Numbered from the stretch's first letter, positions 51,011 to 59,979 are shown. The stretch is 64,000 nt of DNA from Tenggerimyces flavus (GCF_016907715.1 NZ_JAFBCM010000001.1:4030001-4094000), one strand, 5' to 3'. The notes: generated from the sequence alone by a model not told the origin. Made by a program: numbers and translations.

Positions 51011-51858
51011 GCGTCTTCGTCCTGGCGCTGGTGCTCGCGTTCGGCGTCGTTCTGCTGAGCAGCCCCGCCGTGGGTCCGGCCTACGCCGACCGCTGCTGGT
51101 TCAACCCGAGCGGTGAGTACGTCTGCGAGGGCGACCCGAGCGACCCCGGTGACCCGGGTGACCCCGGTGGCCCCGGCAACCCGGGCCGGCAGCCCCACGA
51201 CGTTTACTACACGCCTGCCTGCATGGCGAACGGTCCGCCCCCGAACGACCCCAACGCGATGTGCATGAACGCCACGATGGCCTGCCAGGTCAATGGCGAA
51301 GAGGGCGAGATCATGATGCGGATCTACTACCAGTGGGAGGAGAACGGGCCGTGGGAGCTCCAGGACACTCGCTGCGTGGGTGGTGACGAGCAGCCCGTTC
51401 CGGTGATCACGCCGGACCAGGTGCGTGGCTGGCTCGAGAACGGCTGGCTGCCGACGGCGGCGGTCGCGGTCAACCCGGGCAACGGTCGCACCTTGATCAA
51501 CTTCCCGACGATCTTCTACGCGGGCGGCGCGACGACGTACGACCAGACTCACCAGGTGCCGGGCGGCAGCGTTCGCGTCGAGGCTCGGGCGACGAACTTC
51601 GCCTGGACCTGGGGCGACGGTGCGTCGGACAGCACGTCGACGCCTGGGGTGGCGTACTCGCGGGGCACGCCGAAGGACAGCTACGTCACGCACAACTACG
51701 TGGACCTGGGCCAGTACACCGTCGGCGTGGCGGTCACCTGGACGGCGGACTTCTGGATCAACGGCGCCGCGCAGCCTCCGCTCACCATCACGCTCAACGG
51801 CACCCCGTCCGAGCCGGTGACGGTGCTGGAGAAGGAGCAGTTCCTCGGTAGGCGCTGA
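50974..51858 (+). CDS. secreted protein with PKD-like domain
   Basis: A 294-residue protein starting at GTG 50974, chosen because AAGGAGG at 50960-50966 lies seven bases before it; the gene therefore begins 37 bp inside the lipoprotein gene. A signal peptide (VFVLALVLAFGVVLLSSPAVG) is followed by a Gly/Pro/Asp spacer (DPSDPGDPGDPGGPGNPG), a cysteine-containing region, and a C-terminal Ig/PKD-like part (FAWTWGDGASDSTSTPG and QYTVGVAVTWTADFW). The pair probably makes interacting surface proteins. No enzymatic motif is visible. Confidence 0.8.
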   Translation: MEGQRPRHQQRVGVFVLALVLAFGVVLLSSPAVGPAYADRCWFNPSGEYVCEGDPSDPGDPGDPGGPGNPGRQPHDVYYTPACMANGPPPNDPNAMCMNATMACQVNGEEGEIMMRIYYQWEENGPWELQDTRCVGGDEQPVPVITPDQVRGWLENGWLPTAAVAVNPGNGRTLINFPTIFYAGGATTYDQTHQVPGGSVRVEARATNFAWTWGDGASDSTSTPGVAYSRGTPKDSYVTHNYVDLGQYTVGVAVTWTADFWINGAAQPPLTITLNGTPSEPVTVLEKEQFLGRR

Positions 51859-51868
51859 CCGGTTGCGC

Positions 51869-53182
51869 TCAGGTCAGCGGTGAGTATGGGGCGAGATCGG
51901 GGTCGGCCGCATGGAGGGTGCGGACCGGCCCCGGTCCTGTTTCCGCGGTCTCGAAGCGGATCGTGACCCGGCCCAGGCCGGCGCCCCAGACCCAGCCCCT
52001 GCCGTACGTGTCGTGCACGACGTCGTTGCCCGGGTACCAGTGGTGCGCGGCCACCGGCTGCTCCACCGGCTCCTTCGCGGGCTCCTCGGTCCGTTCCTCG
52101 CCGTCCTCGGCCTCCTCGAACAGGTCGCCCTGCACCCAGTCCGCGAGCCCGGACACGCCGACGCCGAGCAGCCGTACGCCGGCTGAGGTGTCGACCTCGG
52201 TGAGGAGCCGCTTGGCGAGCCGGGTGATCACGCGGCCGTCGTCGGTCGGTCCCGGGAGCGTGGTCGAGCGGGTGTGCGTGGTGAAGTCGAACAGCCTGAT
52301 CTTCACCGTGACCGTACGGCCGGACAGCCGCTCGCCGGTGAGGCGTTCGGCGACGCGGGCGGCGATCCGTTCGACGATCAGCGTCAGCGTCGTCGGGTCG
52401 GCGATGTCGTGGTCGAACGTGTCCTCGACGCTGACCGACTTCGTCTCCCGTTCCGCCACGACCGGCCGGTCGTCCTGAGCCCTGGCCAGCTGCGCGAGGG
52501 AACGTCCGGCCGCCTGCCCGACTGCCGCCACGATCTCCGCCTCGCCGAGCCGGTCCAGCTCGCCGACCGTGTGGACGCCGACGCGCCTGAGCCGGTCGGC
52601 CGTCGCGGGGCCGACACCGGGGATGGTCGTGACCGACATGGGGGCGAGCAGTTCGCGCTCGGTTCCGGGCTCGATCACGACGAGGCCGTCCGGTTTGCGC
52701 AGGTCGCTGGCGACCTTGGCCATGAACTTCGACGTTCCGGCTCCGACCGAGCCGGTGAGGCCGCCGGTCACCTGCGTGACCTCGGCCTTGAGGTCGCGGG
52801 CTATCCGCTCGACTCCCTTCACCGAGAGATCCGTGTGCTGGGATGCGGTCAGGTCGACGAACGCCTCGTCCAGCGACAGTGGCTCGACGAGAGGTGACAG
52901 CGCGCGGAGCACGGCCATGACGCGGCGGCTGCTGATCCGGTAGGCGTGGAACCGCGGGTAGAGGTACGCGGCGTGCGGGCACCTCGCGCGGGCCTCGGCC
53001 ATCCGCATCGCGGAGCGGACGCCGAACGTACGGGCCTCGTACGAAGCCGTCGACACCACGCCGCGCGGCCCCAGCCCGCCCACGATGACCGGCTTGCCGC
53101 GCAGCGACGGCTTGTCGCGCTGCTCGACCGCCGCGTAGAACGCGTCCAGGTCGAGGTGCAGCACGCTCGCTTCACTCCGCAC
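51869..53182 (-). CDS. dinB: DNA polymerase IV (Y family)
   Basis: A 437-residue translesion polymerase. Catalytic acidic residues are Asp11 (LHLDLDAFYAAVE) and Asp105-Glu106 (SLDEAFVDL). Tyr16 is the steric gate. The palm continues with GGLGPRGVVSTASYEARTFGVRSAM, the helix-hairpin-helix is TTIPGVGPATADRLRRVGVHTV, and the little-finger domain follows. The C-terminus has an extra acidic region (LFEEAEDGEERTEE) and about 50 residues ending near DLAPYSP. The start is probably GTG 53182, with a weak ribosome-binding site. I see no LexA box upstream. Confidence 0.93.
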   Translation of the reverse strand: MRSEASVLHLDLDAFYAAVEQRDKPSLRGKPVIVGGLGPRGVVSTASYEARTFGVRSAMRMAEARARCPHAAYLYPRFHAYRISSRRVMAVLRALSPLVEPLSLDEAFVDLTASQHTDLSVKGVERIARDLKAEVTQVTGGLTGSVGAGTSKFMAKVASDLRKPDGLVVIEPGTERELLAPMSVTTIPGVGPATADRLRRVGVHTVGELDRLGEAEIVAAVGQAAGRSLAQLARAQDDRPVVAERETKSVSVEDTFDHDIADPTTLTLIVERIAARVAERLTGERLSGRTVTVKIRLFDFTTHTRSTTLPGPTDDGRVITRLAKRLLTEVDTSAGVRLLGVGVSGLADWVQGDLFEEAEDGEERTEEPAKEPVEQPVAAHHWYPGNDVVHDTYGRGWVWGAGLGRVTIRFETAETGPGPVRTLHAADPDLAPYSPLT

Positions 53183-53297
53183 TTCTGCATCTTGCCGTGG
53201 GGCGCCAATTCCTCCACAGGTCGCCTCTTCGCCGACTTGTCCACAGCGCCGCCATCTCGGCCTGCATTGGGCTCCTGCGGGACGCAGGCTTGGGCCT

Positions 53298-54296
53298 ATG
53301 AACACGACCGAACGCTCCGATGTCACGCTGCTGCGACTCCGCACGCCCGAAGATGTGCTCGCACAGATCCCTTTCCTCATTGGATTTCACCCGAGCCAGA
53401 GCCTCGTCGGGCTCGCGATCGACGGTGCCCAACGGCTGGTGTTCTGCTGCCGGCTCGACTTACCGCCGCCGGACTGTCCCGACGCCGTGCTGGCGGCCGG
53501 GGCAGGTGAGGTCGTGGCACTGGCGCAGCGGTACGGGGCGGGTGCGGTGCTGCTCGTCGCGTACTCCGACGACGCGCGGCCGGCGCGGCGGCTGCTCGTT
53601 CGCGTGCGGGAGGCGTGCGATCAGGCGTCGGTGACGGTCGTCGAGCTGCTGCGGACGGACGGGCGGCGGTACTGGTCGGAGCTGTGTCGGGATCCGTGGT
53701 GCTGTCCGCCGGAGGGGACGCCGTACGACCTCGCGGTCAGTGCGCTGACCGCGGCGGCTGTCGTCGAGGGAGCGGTGGCGTTTTCCTCGGCCGAGGCGGT
53801 CGGCGCTTCGCTCGATCCTGTGGGCGGTGCTGGTGTCGCTTCGGCGACGCGGGAGTTCCTTGCCGAGTTGGGTTCTCGGTCGCCCGACGAGCTGGTCGAG
53901 TGCGGGGTCGCGTACGCGGCGCCGTTGCTGCTCGGCTGGCTCCGCGCGCCGCGGTTGCTGAGCGACGACGAGGTGGCGCGCCTGTCGGTGTACTGCGCGA
54001 ACCGCGAGGTCCGGGACGCCGCCTGGTCGCTGATGCGGCACGAGATGCCGTCCCGACACCAGGACTTCTGGCGCGATGTCGCTCGGCGGGCTCAACCGCC
54101 GTACACGGTCGCTCCGCTGTCCCTGTTCGGCTTCGCCGCCTGGCAGTCCGGCGACGGTGCCCTCGCCCGACTGGCCGTCCAGCGTGCTCTCGCCCTCGAC
54201 CCCGACTACGCGCTGGCCAGCCTGCTCGCCCTGGCCCTCGCCCACGGCATCCGTCCCTCCGACCTACCCGCGAGGAGGTCGCCAGGGTCTGGTTAG
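53298..54296 (+). CDS. DUF4192-family protein
   Basis: A 332-residue actinobacterial protein. The opening LRLRTPEDVLAQIPFLIGFHPSQSLVGLAI is the family signature. The middle contains VLLVAYSDDARPARRLLVRVREACD and YWSELCRDPWCCPPEGTPYD, with three cysteines. The C-terminus is helical (LFGFAAWQSGDGALARLAVQRALALDPDYALASLL), like a TPR pair. DUF4192 genes lie near sigma or repair genes in many actinomycetes, but the function is unknown. It is divergent from dinB and converges on the HxlR-type gene with a 4-bp overlap. Confidence 0.87.
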   Translation: MNTTERSDVTLLRLRTPEDVLAQIPFLIGFHPSQSLVGLAIDGAQRLVFCCRLDLPPPDCPDAVLAAGAGEVVALAQRYGAGAVLLVAYSDDARPARRLLVRVREACDQASVTVVELLRTDGRRYWSELCRDPWCCPPEGTPYDLAVSALTAAAVVEGAVAFSSAEAVGASLDPVGGAGVASATREFLAELGSRSPDELVECGVAYAAPLLLGWLRAPRLLSDDEVARLSVYCANREVRDAAWSLMRHEMPSRHQDFWRDVARRAQPPYTVAPLSLFGFAAWQSGDGALARLAVQRALALDPDYALASLLALALAHGIRPSDLPARRSPGSG

Positions 54297-54970
54297 CCGG
54301 CGGCGACGAGTGGAGCGGGGCGCTCTACTGGGGCGAAGTCGCTCAGCAGGAACCAGTGCGGGAACGCGCGGCGGGCGGACTCGCTGCCGGTGAGGGTGAG
54401 CTGGCCCGACCGCACGGCCGCGGACCAGGCCAGGTCGCCGCGCCAGACGCGGACCAGGGCGCGCAGGCTGCCGGTCACCACGACGGCCGTCCCGTACCCG
54501 GGGTCGAAGTCGCACAGGTCGGCGCCGGACCGCGACAGCACGATCCACCACCGCGCGGCAGAAGCGGCGTCGGAGAACGCGAACTCCAACACCGTTCGCC
54601 GAGCGGGGACGCGCGAGACGTCCACCCGACGATGCATGTCCCACAACAGCAGATGTGGGTCGTAGTCGAGCTCACCGAGCTGCGGCACCCACCGGATTCC
54701 CCAACGCCCCAAGGCCATTACGATCGGCTCGAGCTCGCGGCCTGCCTCGGAGAGGAAGTACGCGCCGTCGCGACGTACGACGATGCCCGCCTTCTCCAGC
54801 ATGCGGAGCCGTTTCGCCAACAACGTAGGGGACATCCGCGGTACGCCCCGGCGAAGCTGGTTGAACTGGCTGCTGCCGGCGAGCAGTTCGCGCAACACCA
54901 GCAACGTCCAGCGTTCGGTCAAGAGCTCGGTCGCCTTCGCTACCGGGCAGAACTGCCCATATCGATCCAT
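54293..54970 (-). CDS. HxlR-type winged-helix regulator with SCP2-like C-terminus
   Basis: A 225-residue regulator. Residues 1-100 are the HxlR winged helix (FCPVAKATELLTERWTLLVLRELLAGSSQFNQLRRG, with MSPTLLAKRLRMLEKAGIV). The C-terminal 110 residues resemble a sterol-carrier-protein-like fold (VLEFAFSDAASAARWWIVLSRSGADLCDFDPG, LRALVRVWRGDLAWSAAVRSGQLTLTG), suggesting a small hydrophobic ligand. The start is ATG 54970. It is divergent from the methyltransferase gene, the likely target. Confidence 0.9.
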   Translation of the reverse strand: MDRYGQFCPVAKATELLTERWTLLVLRELLAGSSQFNQLRRGVPRMSPTLLAKRLRMLEKAGIVVRRDGAYFLSEAGRELEPIVMALGRWGIRWVPQLGELDYDPHLLLWDMHRRVDVSRVPARRTVLEFAFSDAASAARWWIVLSRSGADLCDFDPGYGTAVVVTGSLRALVRVWRGDLAWSAAVRSGQLTLTGSESARRAFPHWFLLSDFAPVERPAPLVAAG

Positions 54971-55013
54971 GGCCTACTCCTTGGGCCGCCGACCCCGAAA
55001 GCGACGGTACAGA

Positions 55014-55026
55014 AACTGGACTAGTT
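55014..55026. promoter_or_regulatory. possible HxlR operator
   Basis: The 108-bp divergent gap between the HxlR-type gene and the methyltransferase gene holds the interrupted palindrome AACTGGACTAGTT. The position is right for an operator, but the dyad is short. Confidence 0.3.
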
Positions 55027-55078
55027 CCGGGCTTGGTTCGGCCGCAAAGTCTCTGACATGACAGCTGAAGGAGACACC

Positions 55079-56101
55079 ATGACCGACGTACTCACCGTCA
55101 AGGACCAGGCCGGCACGCTCATGCAGCAGCTCGCAGGTTACGTAGGACACCGCACGATCGCGATCGGCTTACGCAACGGGTTGTTCCAGACACTCGCGCA
55201 CGAACCGGACGGGATCAGCATCGACGACCTCGCGGCCAAGCACGGGTTCGACGCGTTCTACCTCGCGGTTTGGGGCCGCGCCGCCATCGGCGCCGGCGTT
55301 CTCGACCGCACCGACACCGGCGGCGTACGACTCGCGCCGCACATGGCGACGCTGCTGCTGGACAAGGAATCCCCCACGTACGTGGGCGGTGTGTTCATCG
55401 TCCTCGAACAGCACGAGCTGCTCACCCGCCTCGAGCAGAACCTCGAGACCGGCGAACGGCTCTGGTGGGACGGCTGCAGCCCCGAGTTCATCGCCGCGGT
55501 GAGCGGCACCGGCACCCCGTTCTATCGCCGTCTCGTCCCCGCCGGCCTGGCGAAGGTCCCGGGGCTCGCGGAGCGGCTCGAACTACCGGCCCGCATCCTC
55601 GACACCTCCTGCGGCGCGGGCGTCGGACTCGTCCTGCTCGCCCAGACGTACCCGAACGCCACGATCGTCGGCACCGACGGCGACGCGCACTCGCTGGAGC
55701 TGGCGGCCGAACGGATCAAGGAGCACGGCATCGACGACCGCGTCTCGCTGGTGCACAGCCCGCTGGAGGATGTGACGTTCGAGGCGGAGTTCGACCTCGT
55801 CACGAACAACATTTCCATGCACGAATGCCGCGACCTGGACAAGGTCACGGCGAACGTTCACCGCGCGCTGAAGGACGGCGGCTGGTTCGTGATCTCGGAC
55901 TTCCCGTTCCCGGACACCGACGCGGGCCTGCGTACCGTGCCCGGACGGATCATGTCGGGCATCCAGTACTTCGAGGCACAGATCGACGACCAGCTGCTGC
56001 CGCGGGCGACGTACGACGACCTGTTGGGGCGGCACGGGTTCCGCGAGCTCGGCTGGTTCGAGCTCACGCCCATGCACGCTGTGACGTACGGCGTCCGCTA
56101 A
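55079..56101 (+). CDS. class I SAM-dependent methyltransferase
   Basis: A 340-residue methyltransferase with an N-terminal dimerisation and winged-helix region (TLMQQLAGYVGHRTIAIGLRNGLFQTL) and a Rossmann domain. Motif I is ILDTSCGAGVGLVLLAQ (residues 173-189), followed by ATIVGTDGDAHSLELA and FDLVTNNISMHECRD. It resembles small-molecule O- or C-methyltransferases. AAGGAGA at 55067-55073 places the start at ATG 55079; ATG 55058 is in frame but has no such site. It is divergent from the HxlR-type regulator. Confidence 0.88.
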   Translation: MTDVLTVKDQAGTLMQQLAGYVGHRTIAIGLRNGLFQTLAHEPDGISIDDLAAKHGFDAFYLAVWGRAAIGAGVLDRTDTGGVRLAPHMATLLLDKESPTYVGGVFIVLEQHELLTRLEQNLETGERLWWDGCSPEFIAAVSGTGTPFYRRLVPAGLAKVPGLAERLELPARILDTSCGAGVGLVLLAQTYPNATIVGTDGDAHSLELAAERIKEHGIDDRVSLVHSPLEDVTFEAEFDLVTNNISMHECRDLDKVTANVHRALKDGGWFVISDFPFPDTDAGLRTVPGRIMSGIQYFEAQIDDQLLPRATYDDLLGRHGFRELGWFELTPMHAVTYGVR

Positions 56102-56284
56102 ATCCCCGCTAAAGAAGGACTCGCGCGGACGTCACGCCAGAGCAGGAGCGCGGTGAACATCCGGTACCGGCCTGGCGATGCCGACAGTCGAGTCGGGGGT
56201 TTGGCCTCCACAAGGAGGCAGGTCAGCCACCGACCCACCTCGCCAGGCAAGCGTCCTCGATATGTCCCTATCCTCCCGAAAGTG

Positions 56285-56593
56285 TCAGGCCGCGGAGGCG
56301 CGGCGGCGTCGCAAGGCGAGCCGCGCCGACTCGGTCGTTCCGCCCCACACCCCGTAGGCCTCGGGCACGGACAGAGCGTGGGTCAGGCAGGCTTCACGCA
56401 CCGGGCACTCCGCGCAGATCTCCACCGCTCGCGACTCGCGGGACTCGCGCTGGAGGGGCTTCTCGCCCTCCGGTCCGTAGAAAAGGTCGTTCGACTTCCG
56501 CCTGCACGCGGCCTGCTCCTGCCAGGTCCACGAACGCTCGGTCATGATGGTGCGCCGGTCCATGCGGGGGGCACGACGTCGCGGTGTAGACAT
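56285..56593 (-). CDS. WhiB-family iron-sulfur regulator
   Basis: A 102-residue WhiB-like protein. The four cluster-binding cysteines are Cys30 (QAACRR), Cys60, Cys63 and Cys69 (EICAECPVREAC), followed by the turn EAYGVWGGTTESARL and a basic Arg-rich tail for DNA contact. It bears a [4Fe-4S] cluster and acts through sigma factor contacts in actinobacteria. GAGGAGG eight bases before ATG 56593 sets the start. The subtype is unclear. Two hundred bases of non-coding sequence lie upstream. Confidence 0.94.
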   Translation of the reverse strand: MSTPRRRAPRMDRRTIMTERSWTWQEQAACRRKSNDLFYGPEGEKPLQRESRESRAVEICAECPVREACLTHALSVPEAYGVWGGTTESARLALRRRRASAA

Positions 56594-56766
56594 CCGTACG
56601 ACCTCCTCTCGTCGCAGTAAGAGACGCCTCTTTTGGGACCTCGGTTGCCCCTCGAAGGAGAAAACTCCGCGACTTTCTGTCCGGTTCCCGAACACGCGAC
56701 CGTCATCGAAACGGAATCGGTACGGACAGTGAGAAGTTGTGATACGAGCGTCAGGGCCTCGTCGAC

Positions 56767-58245
56767 CTAGTCGATGGCCCAGGTGTGGACGGGCACGTTC
56801 TCCGACATGTTGTCGGCGTACCGCCGGGTCATCTCTCGCAGCGCGTCCATCCGATCCATCCGGCCGTCGTCGAACAGCCGGTGGAACGTCTGTGCCATCC
56901 AGGACGCGCCGTTCTGGCCGGACAGGCAGCGCTGCTCGATCAGGCCGAGCAGCCAGTCACGCTGGGTCGCGTCGACGCCCCACCGGTCCAAGCCCTGGTG
57001 GGCGAGCGGCAGCAGCTTGCGCAGCACCAGCTCGGGCGCGGCGATCGTGCCGATGCCAGGCCAGTACAGCTGGGCGTCCATGCCGTCGCGAGAGCCGGCG
57101 ACGAAGTTCTCCTCCGCCGCGCCGAACGACATCCGCGTCCACACCGGGCGCTCTTCCTCGGCGAGCTGGCGGACCAGGCCGAAGTAGAACGCCGCGTTCG
57201 CCAGCGTGTCGACGACGGTGGGACCGGCGGGCAGCACGCGGTTCTCCACGCGCAGGTGCGGCTTGCCGTGCACGACGTCGTACACAGGACGGTTCCAGCG
57301 GTAGATCGTCCCGTTGTGCAGCCTGAGCTCGTGCAGCGCGGGGGCGCGGCCGCGGTCGAGCATCTCGATCGGGTCCTCGTCCTCGCAGACGGGGAGCAGC
57401 GCGGGGAAGTAGCGCGCGTTCTCCTCGAACAGGTCGAAGATCGAGGAGATCCACCGTTCGCCGAACCATACGCGCGGTCGTACGCCCTGGGCCTTGAGCT
57501 CGTCGGTCCGGGTGTCGATCGCCTGCTGGAACAGGGTGATCCGGGTCTCGCGCCAGAGCTCCTTGCCGAACAGGAACGGGGAGTTCGCGCTGGTCGCGGC
57601 CTGCACGCCGGCGATCGACTGGGCGGCGTTCCAGTACGCGGGGAACGTCTCGGGGCTCACCTGGACGTGCAACTGCGTGCTCGTGCAGCAGGCCTCGGGC
57701 GTGATCGAGTCCGAGGTCATGCTGAGCCGCTCGATGCCGTCGATCGAGATGCGTACGTCCTCGCCGCGCTGGGTGAAGATCTGCTCGTTGAGGAGCTCGT
57801 ACCGCGGGTTCGCCGACAACGCTTCGAGCGTCATGTGCTCGGTCGTGAGCGTGGGCAGGATGCCGACCATGACGAGCCGAGCGCCCGCCGAGCGTGCCTT
57901 CGCGTCCGCGCCGTTCAGGTGGTCGCGCAGGTCGTCCTCGAACTCCTTGAACGCGACGCCCCACAGCCGGCGCGGATCGATGTTGATCTCGATGTTGAAC
58001 TGCGCGAGCTCGGTCTGGAACGCCGGATCGGCGATCGCGTCGAGCACCTCCGCGTTGCGTAGAGCCGGGTCTGCTCGCTCATCGATCAGGTTGAACTCGA
58101 TCTCGAGGCCCATGTACGGCTGGTCGACGTCGAACATCGACTCCTGCAGCATCCGCGCCACGGCATCCAGACATCGCCGAACCTTGTGCCGGAAGCGCGT
58201 TCGGTCCTCACGAGTAAATACCCGGTGCTCGACGTCTTTCCCCAT
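56767..58245 (-). CDS. glutamate-cysteine-ligase family (GCS2) protein
   Basis: A 492-residue carboxylate-amine ligase. The start MGKDVEHRVFTREDRTRFRHKVRRCL is typical of an actinobacterial GCS2 subgroup. Core segments are MGLEIEFNLIDE (metal-binding Glu), NIEINIDPRRLWG, TSTQLHVQVSPETFPAYWNAAQ and LRVENRVLPAGPTVVDTLANAAFY. Related enzymes form gamma-glutamyl bonds, as in gamma-glutamylcysteine for ergothioneine or thiols. No other thiol genes are adjacent, so the substrate is unknown. ATG 58245 is preferred to an upstream GTG at 58293. Confidence 0.88.
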   Translation of the reverse strand: MGKDVEHRVFTREDRTRFRHKVRRCLDAVARMLQESMFDVDQPYMGLEIEFNLIDERADPALRNAEVLDAIADPAFQTELAQFNIEINIDPRRLWGVAFKEFEDDLRDHLNGADAKARSAGARLVMVGILPTLTTEHMTLEALSANPRYELLNEQIFTQRGEDVRISIDGIERLSMTSDSITPEACCTSTQLHVQVSPETFPAYWNAAQSIAGVQAATSANSPFLFGKELWRETRITLFQQAIDTRTDELKAQGVRPRVWFGERWISSIFDLFEENARYFPALLPVCEDEDPIEMLDRGRAPALHELRLHNGTIYRWNRPVYDVVHGKPHLRVENRVLPAGPTVVDTLANAAFYFGLVRQLAEEERPVWTRMSFGAAEENFVAGSRDGMDAQLYWPGIGTIAAPELVLRKLLPLAHQGLDRWGVDATQRDWLLGLIEQRCLSGQNGASWMAQTFHRLFDDGRMDRMDALREMTRRYADNMSENVPVHTWAID

Positions 58246-59047
58246 CGCGCCCGCCTTGTCCCTCGGCCCTGTTGGGAGGGTCGCATCGATCACACCCGTT
58301 CGCCAAGGCCCTTCCGCCGATCGGATGCTCGCGTTGCTACCCAGAAGTAGGGAGGATTCTGCCGAAACGGTCAGTTACGCAGCGAGGACGCGCTGCAACT
58401 GACCGTGGACATTGTCCACTAGCGGTCACCCACTGGTCAGGCCACCCACCAGCGGCCCAGGCAACCCCTCGGCCTGGCCGCGGGGGCGGGCGGTAGTGCG
58501 GGGCAGCTGGTGGGCGGCGTTGCCGTTGGCCGAGCGGCTGCCGCGGCGGCTGCGGACCCGGGCGATGGCGCAGGGCGGGCGGTGGCGCAGGGCTGCTCCC
58601 CAAACAATTAGCGCGGAGACTTTTGGTCGCTATAGCGACCAAAAGTCTCCACGCTCTTCGATATCCACAGGCCGCCATTGCCCGGCGGCCATCGGCTCGC
58701 GATGCGGCAACGCGCTGCAGTCACCGGGGCCTCGCAGCGCCACTCGGTCCCTCGCGCCGCCCTTGCTCGCGGCGTCGTGCGCCACCCCGTGCTCGCGCCG
58801 TCAGCCCTCGGAGTGGCCGTCGCCCCCGCGATGCCCCAACGCGCCGCAGCTACCCGAGCCTCGCCACGCCACCACCCTGCCCTCGGCGCCGGGCGTCACC
58901 CGCGCCCTCGGCACCAGGCCTCGTCACCTGTGCCATCGGCGCCGGGGTTGCTCGTGCCCGCGGTGTCGGGCGCACCCCTGCTCCGGGCACCAGGCGCCAC
59001 CTCTGCCCTTGTCCTCGACACCACCCACAGCCGTGAGGCGGGCGCGG
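58246..59047. other. intergenic desert with palindrome and degenerate repeat
   Basis: About 800 bp without a convincing gene. It holds the promoter region of the GCS2 gene, including GTGGACATTGTCCAC (58405-58419), a large perfect palindrome at 58610-58655, and GC-rich, Pro/Ala/Arg-type low-complexity sequence. Two diverged copies of a segment of about 45 bp (58699-58743 and 58828-58872) lie about 129 bp apart. Open frames through it have no family resemblance and look like composition artefacts. Confidence 0.55.
58610..58655. repeat. 46-bp palindrome (18-bp perfect core arms)
   Basis: The core from GGAGACTTTTGGTCGCTA (58615-58632) to its exact complement (58633-58650) is a perfect 36-bp palindrome. 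With the flanks AGCG/CGCT the arms reach 23 bases with one mismatch. There is no loop, so it forms a cruciform or a very stable hairpin. It is AT-richer than its surroundings and may be a mobile palindromic element. Confidence 0.85.
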
Positions 59048-59527
59048 CTAGGCGGCTTTGCGGCGGTTCCGGAGGCGGGGAACGGTGACGCTCGTGTCGT
59101 TCGGCACGTCCAGCCACCCCTCGCGCACCACTACGAGCAGCGGGCCGACTTCGCGTTCGGCGATCCCGCACGCCGCTCTCCAAGCGCGCCACCAGGCGAG
59201 GTCGGACGGGTTGGACTCCGCCACTCCTGAGCGCGTCACCACCAGCGCGTTCGACGGATTCGAAGCCCGGCCCAAGCTCAACAACAGCAGGTCCACCCGC
59301 AGCGCGTGATCCGGCACGAGGATCCCGCTCCCGGCCACGTGCGTCAGCAGATTCGGGCCGCGGCTCCCGTTCGGCACACCCGCACCATCCAACGGCTGCA
59401 GGAAGGCGACCGTCGGGAACAACCGACGCCGAGTGCGCTGCCGCAGCTCGTGGACGAAGCCGGCGAGCCGGTGGGCAAGGACCGGGGAGACGGGAGAAAC
59501 GGGGGACACGACCATGCCGACCAACAA
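59048..59527 (-). CDS. conserved hypothetical protein
   Basis: A protein of up to 159 residues, starting at 59527 or at a later Met such as 59515. The N-terminus holds a run of PVSPVSPV. The rest is fairly well-formed: LAGFVHELRQRTRRRLFPTVAFLQPLDG, VPDHALRVDLLLLSLGRASNPSNAL and SDLAWWRAWRAACGIAEREVGPLLVVVREGWLDVP. I do not recognise a domain. The Trp-rich central segment and alternating hydrophobic pattern look like real protein. It is divergent from the universal stress gene. Confidence 0.55.
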   Translation of the reverse strand: MLVGMVVSPVSPVSPVLAHRLAGFVHELRQRTRRRLFPTVAFLQPLDGAGVPNGSRGPNLLTHVAGSGILVPDHALRVDLLLLSLGRASNPSNALVVTRSGVAESNPSDLAWWRAWRAACGIAEREVGPLLVVVREGWLDVPNDTSVTVPRLRNRRKAA

Positions 59528-59595
59528 TGCCGCGTCGGGCCGGTGAACGCCGACGGCTGTCCACAGGCACCCCGTTGCTTCGGTACCCTCCGGCC

Positions 59596-59979
59596 ATGGC
59601 CGTCATCGTCGTCGGATACGTGGACAAGCCGGAAGGCAAAGCCGCCGCACGCAGGGCGGCCAGCGAGGTACGGATCCGGAAAGCTGACCGGCTGCTGATC
59701 GTCATCGTCCAGCGCGACCTCGATGCCGTCGACGAGGAGACGCTGGCCGTCGTCCGCCGGGAGCTCGACGGCACCGGCATCGAGCCCGAGGTACGGGTTC
59801 CCGCCAGCGGGCACGAGGCCGCCGAGGAGCTGATCGAGACGGCCGAACGCGAGCAGGCCGAGCTCATCGTCATCGGCCTCCGTCGCCGCTCACCCGTCGG
59901 CAAGCTCATCCTCGGCAGCAACTCCCAACGCGTCCTCCTCGACGCCACCTGCCCGGTCCTCGCCGTCAAAGCGACATAG
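59596..59979 (+). CDS. universal stress protein (UspA family)
   Basis: A 127-residue single-domain protein. The start VIVVGYVDKPEGKAAARRAA has the N-terminal Asp-containing segment. The ATP-binding loop near the C-terminus, ELIVIGLRRRSPVGKLILGSNSQRVLLDA, is given by GLRRRSPVGKLILGSNSQ, which fits the G-2X-G-9X-G(S/T) pattern. The protein probably binds ATP and helps in stress or dormancy. The ATG at 59596 is the first that gives the domain start. The HhH-GPD gene follows after 30 bp. Confidence 0.9.
   Translation: MAVIVVGYVDKPEGKAAARRAASEVRIRKADRLLIVIVQRDLDAVDEETLAVVRRELDGTGIEPEVRVPASGHEAAEELIETAEREQAELIVIGLRRRSPVGKLILGSNSQRVLLDATCPVLAVKAT

Noticed and set aside
58678-59088. Plus-strand open frame of 136 codons in the second desert
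   Set aside because: It is Ala/Arg/Pro/His low-complexity sequence with decayed repeats and overlaps the more protein-like minus-strand gene.
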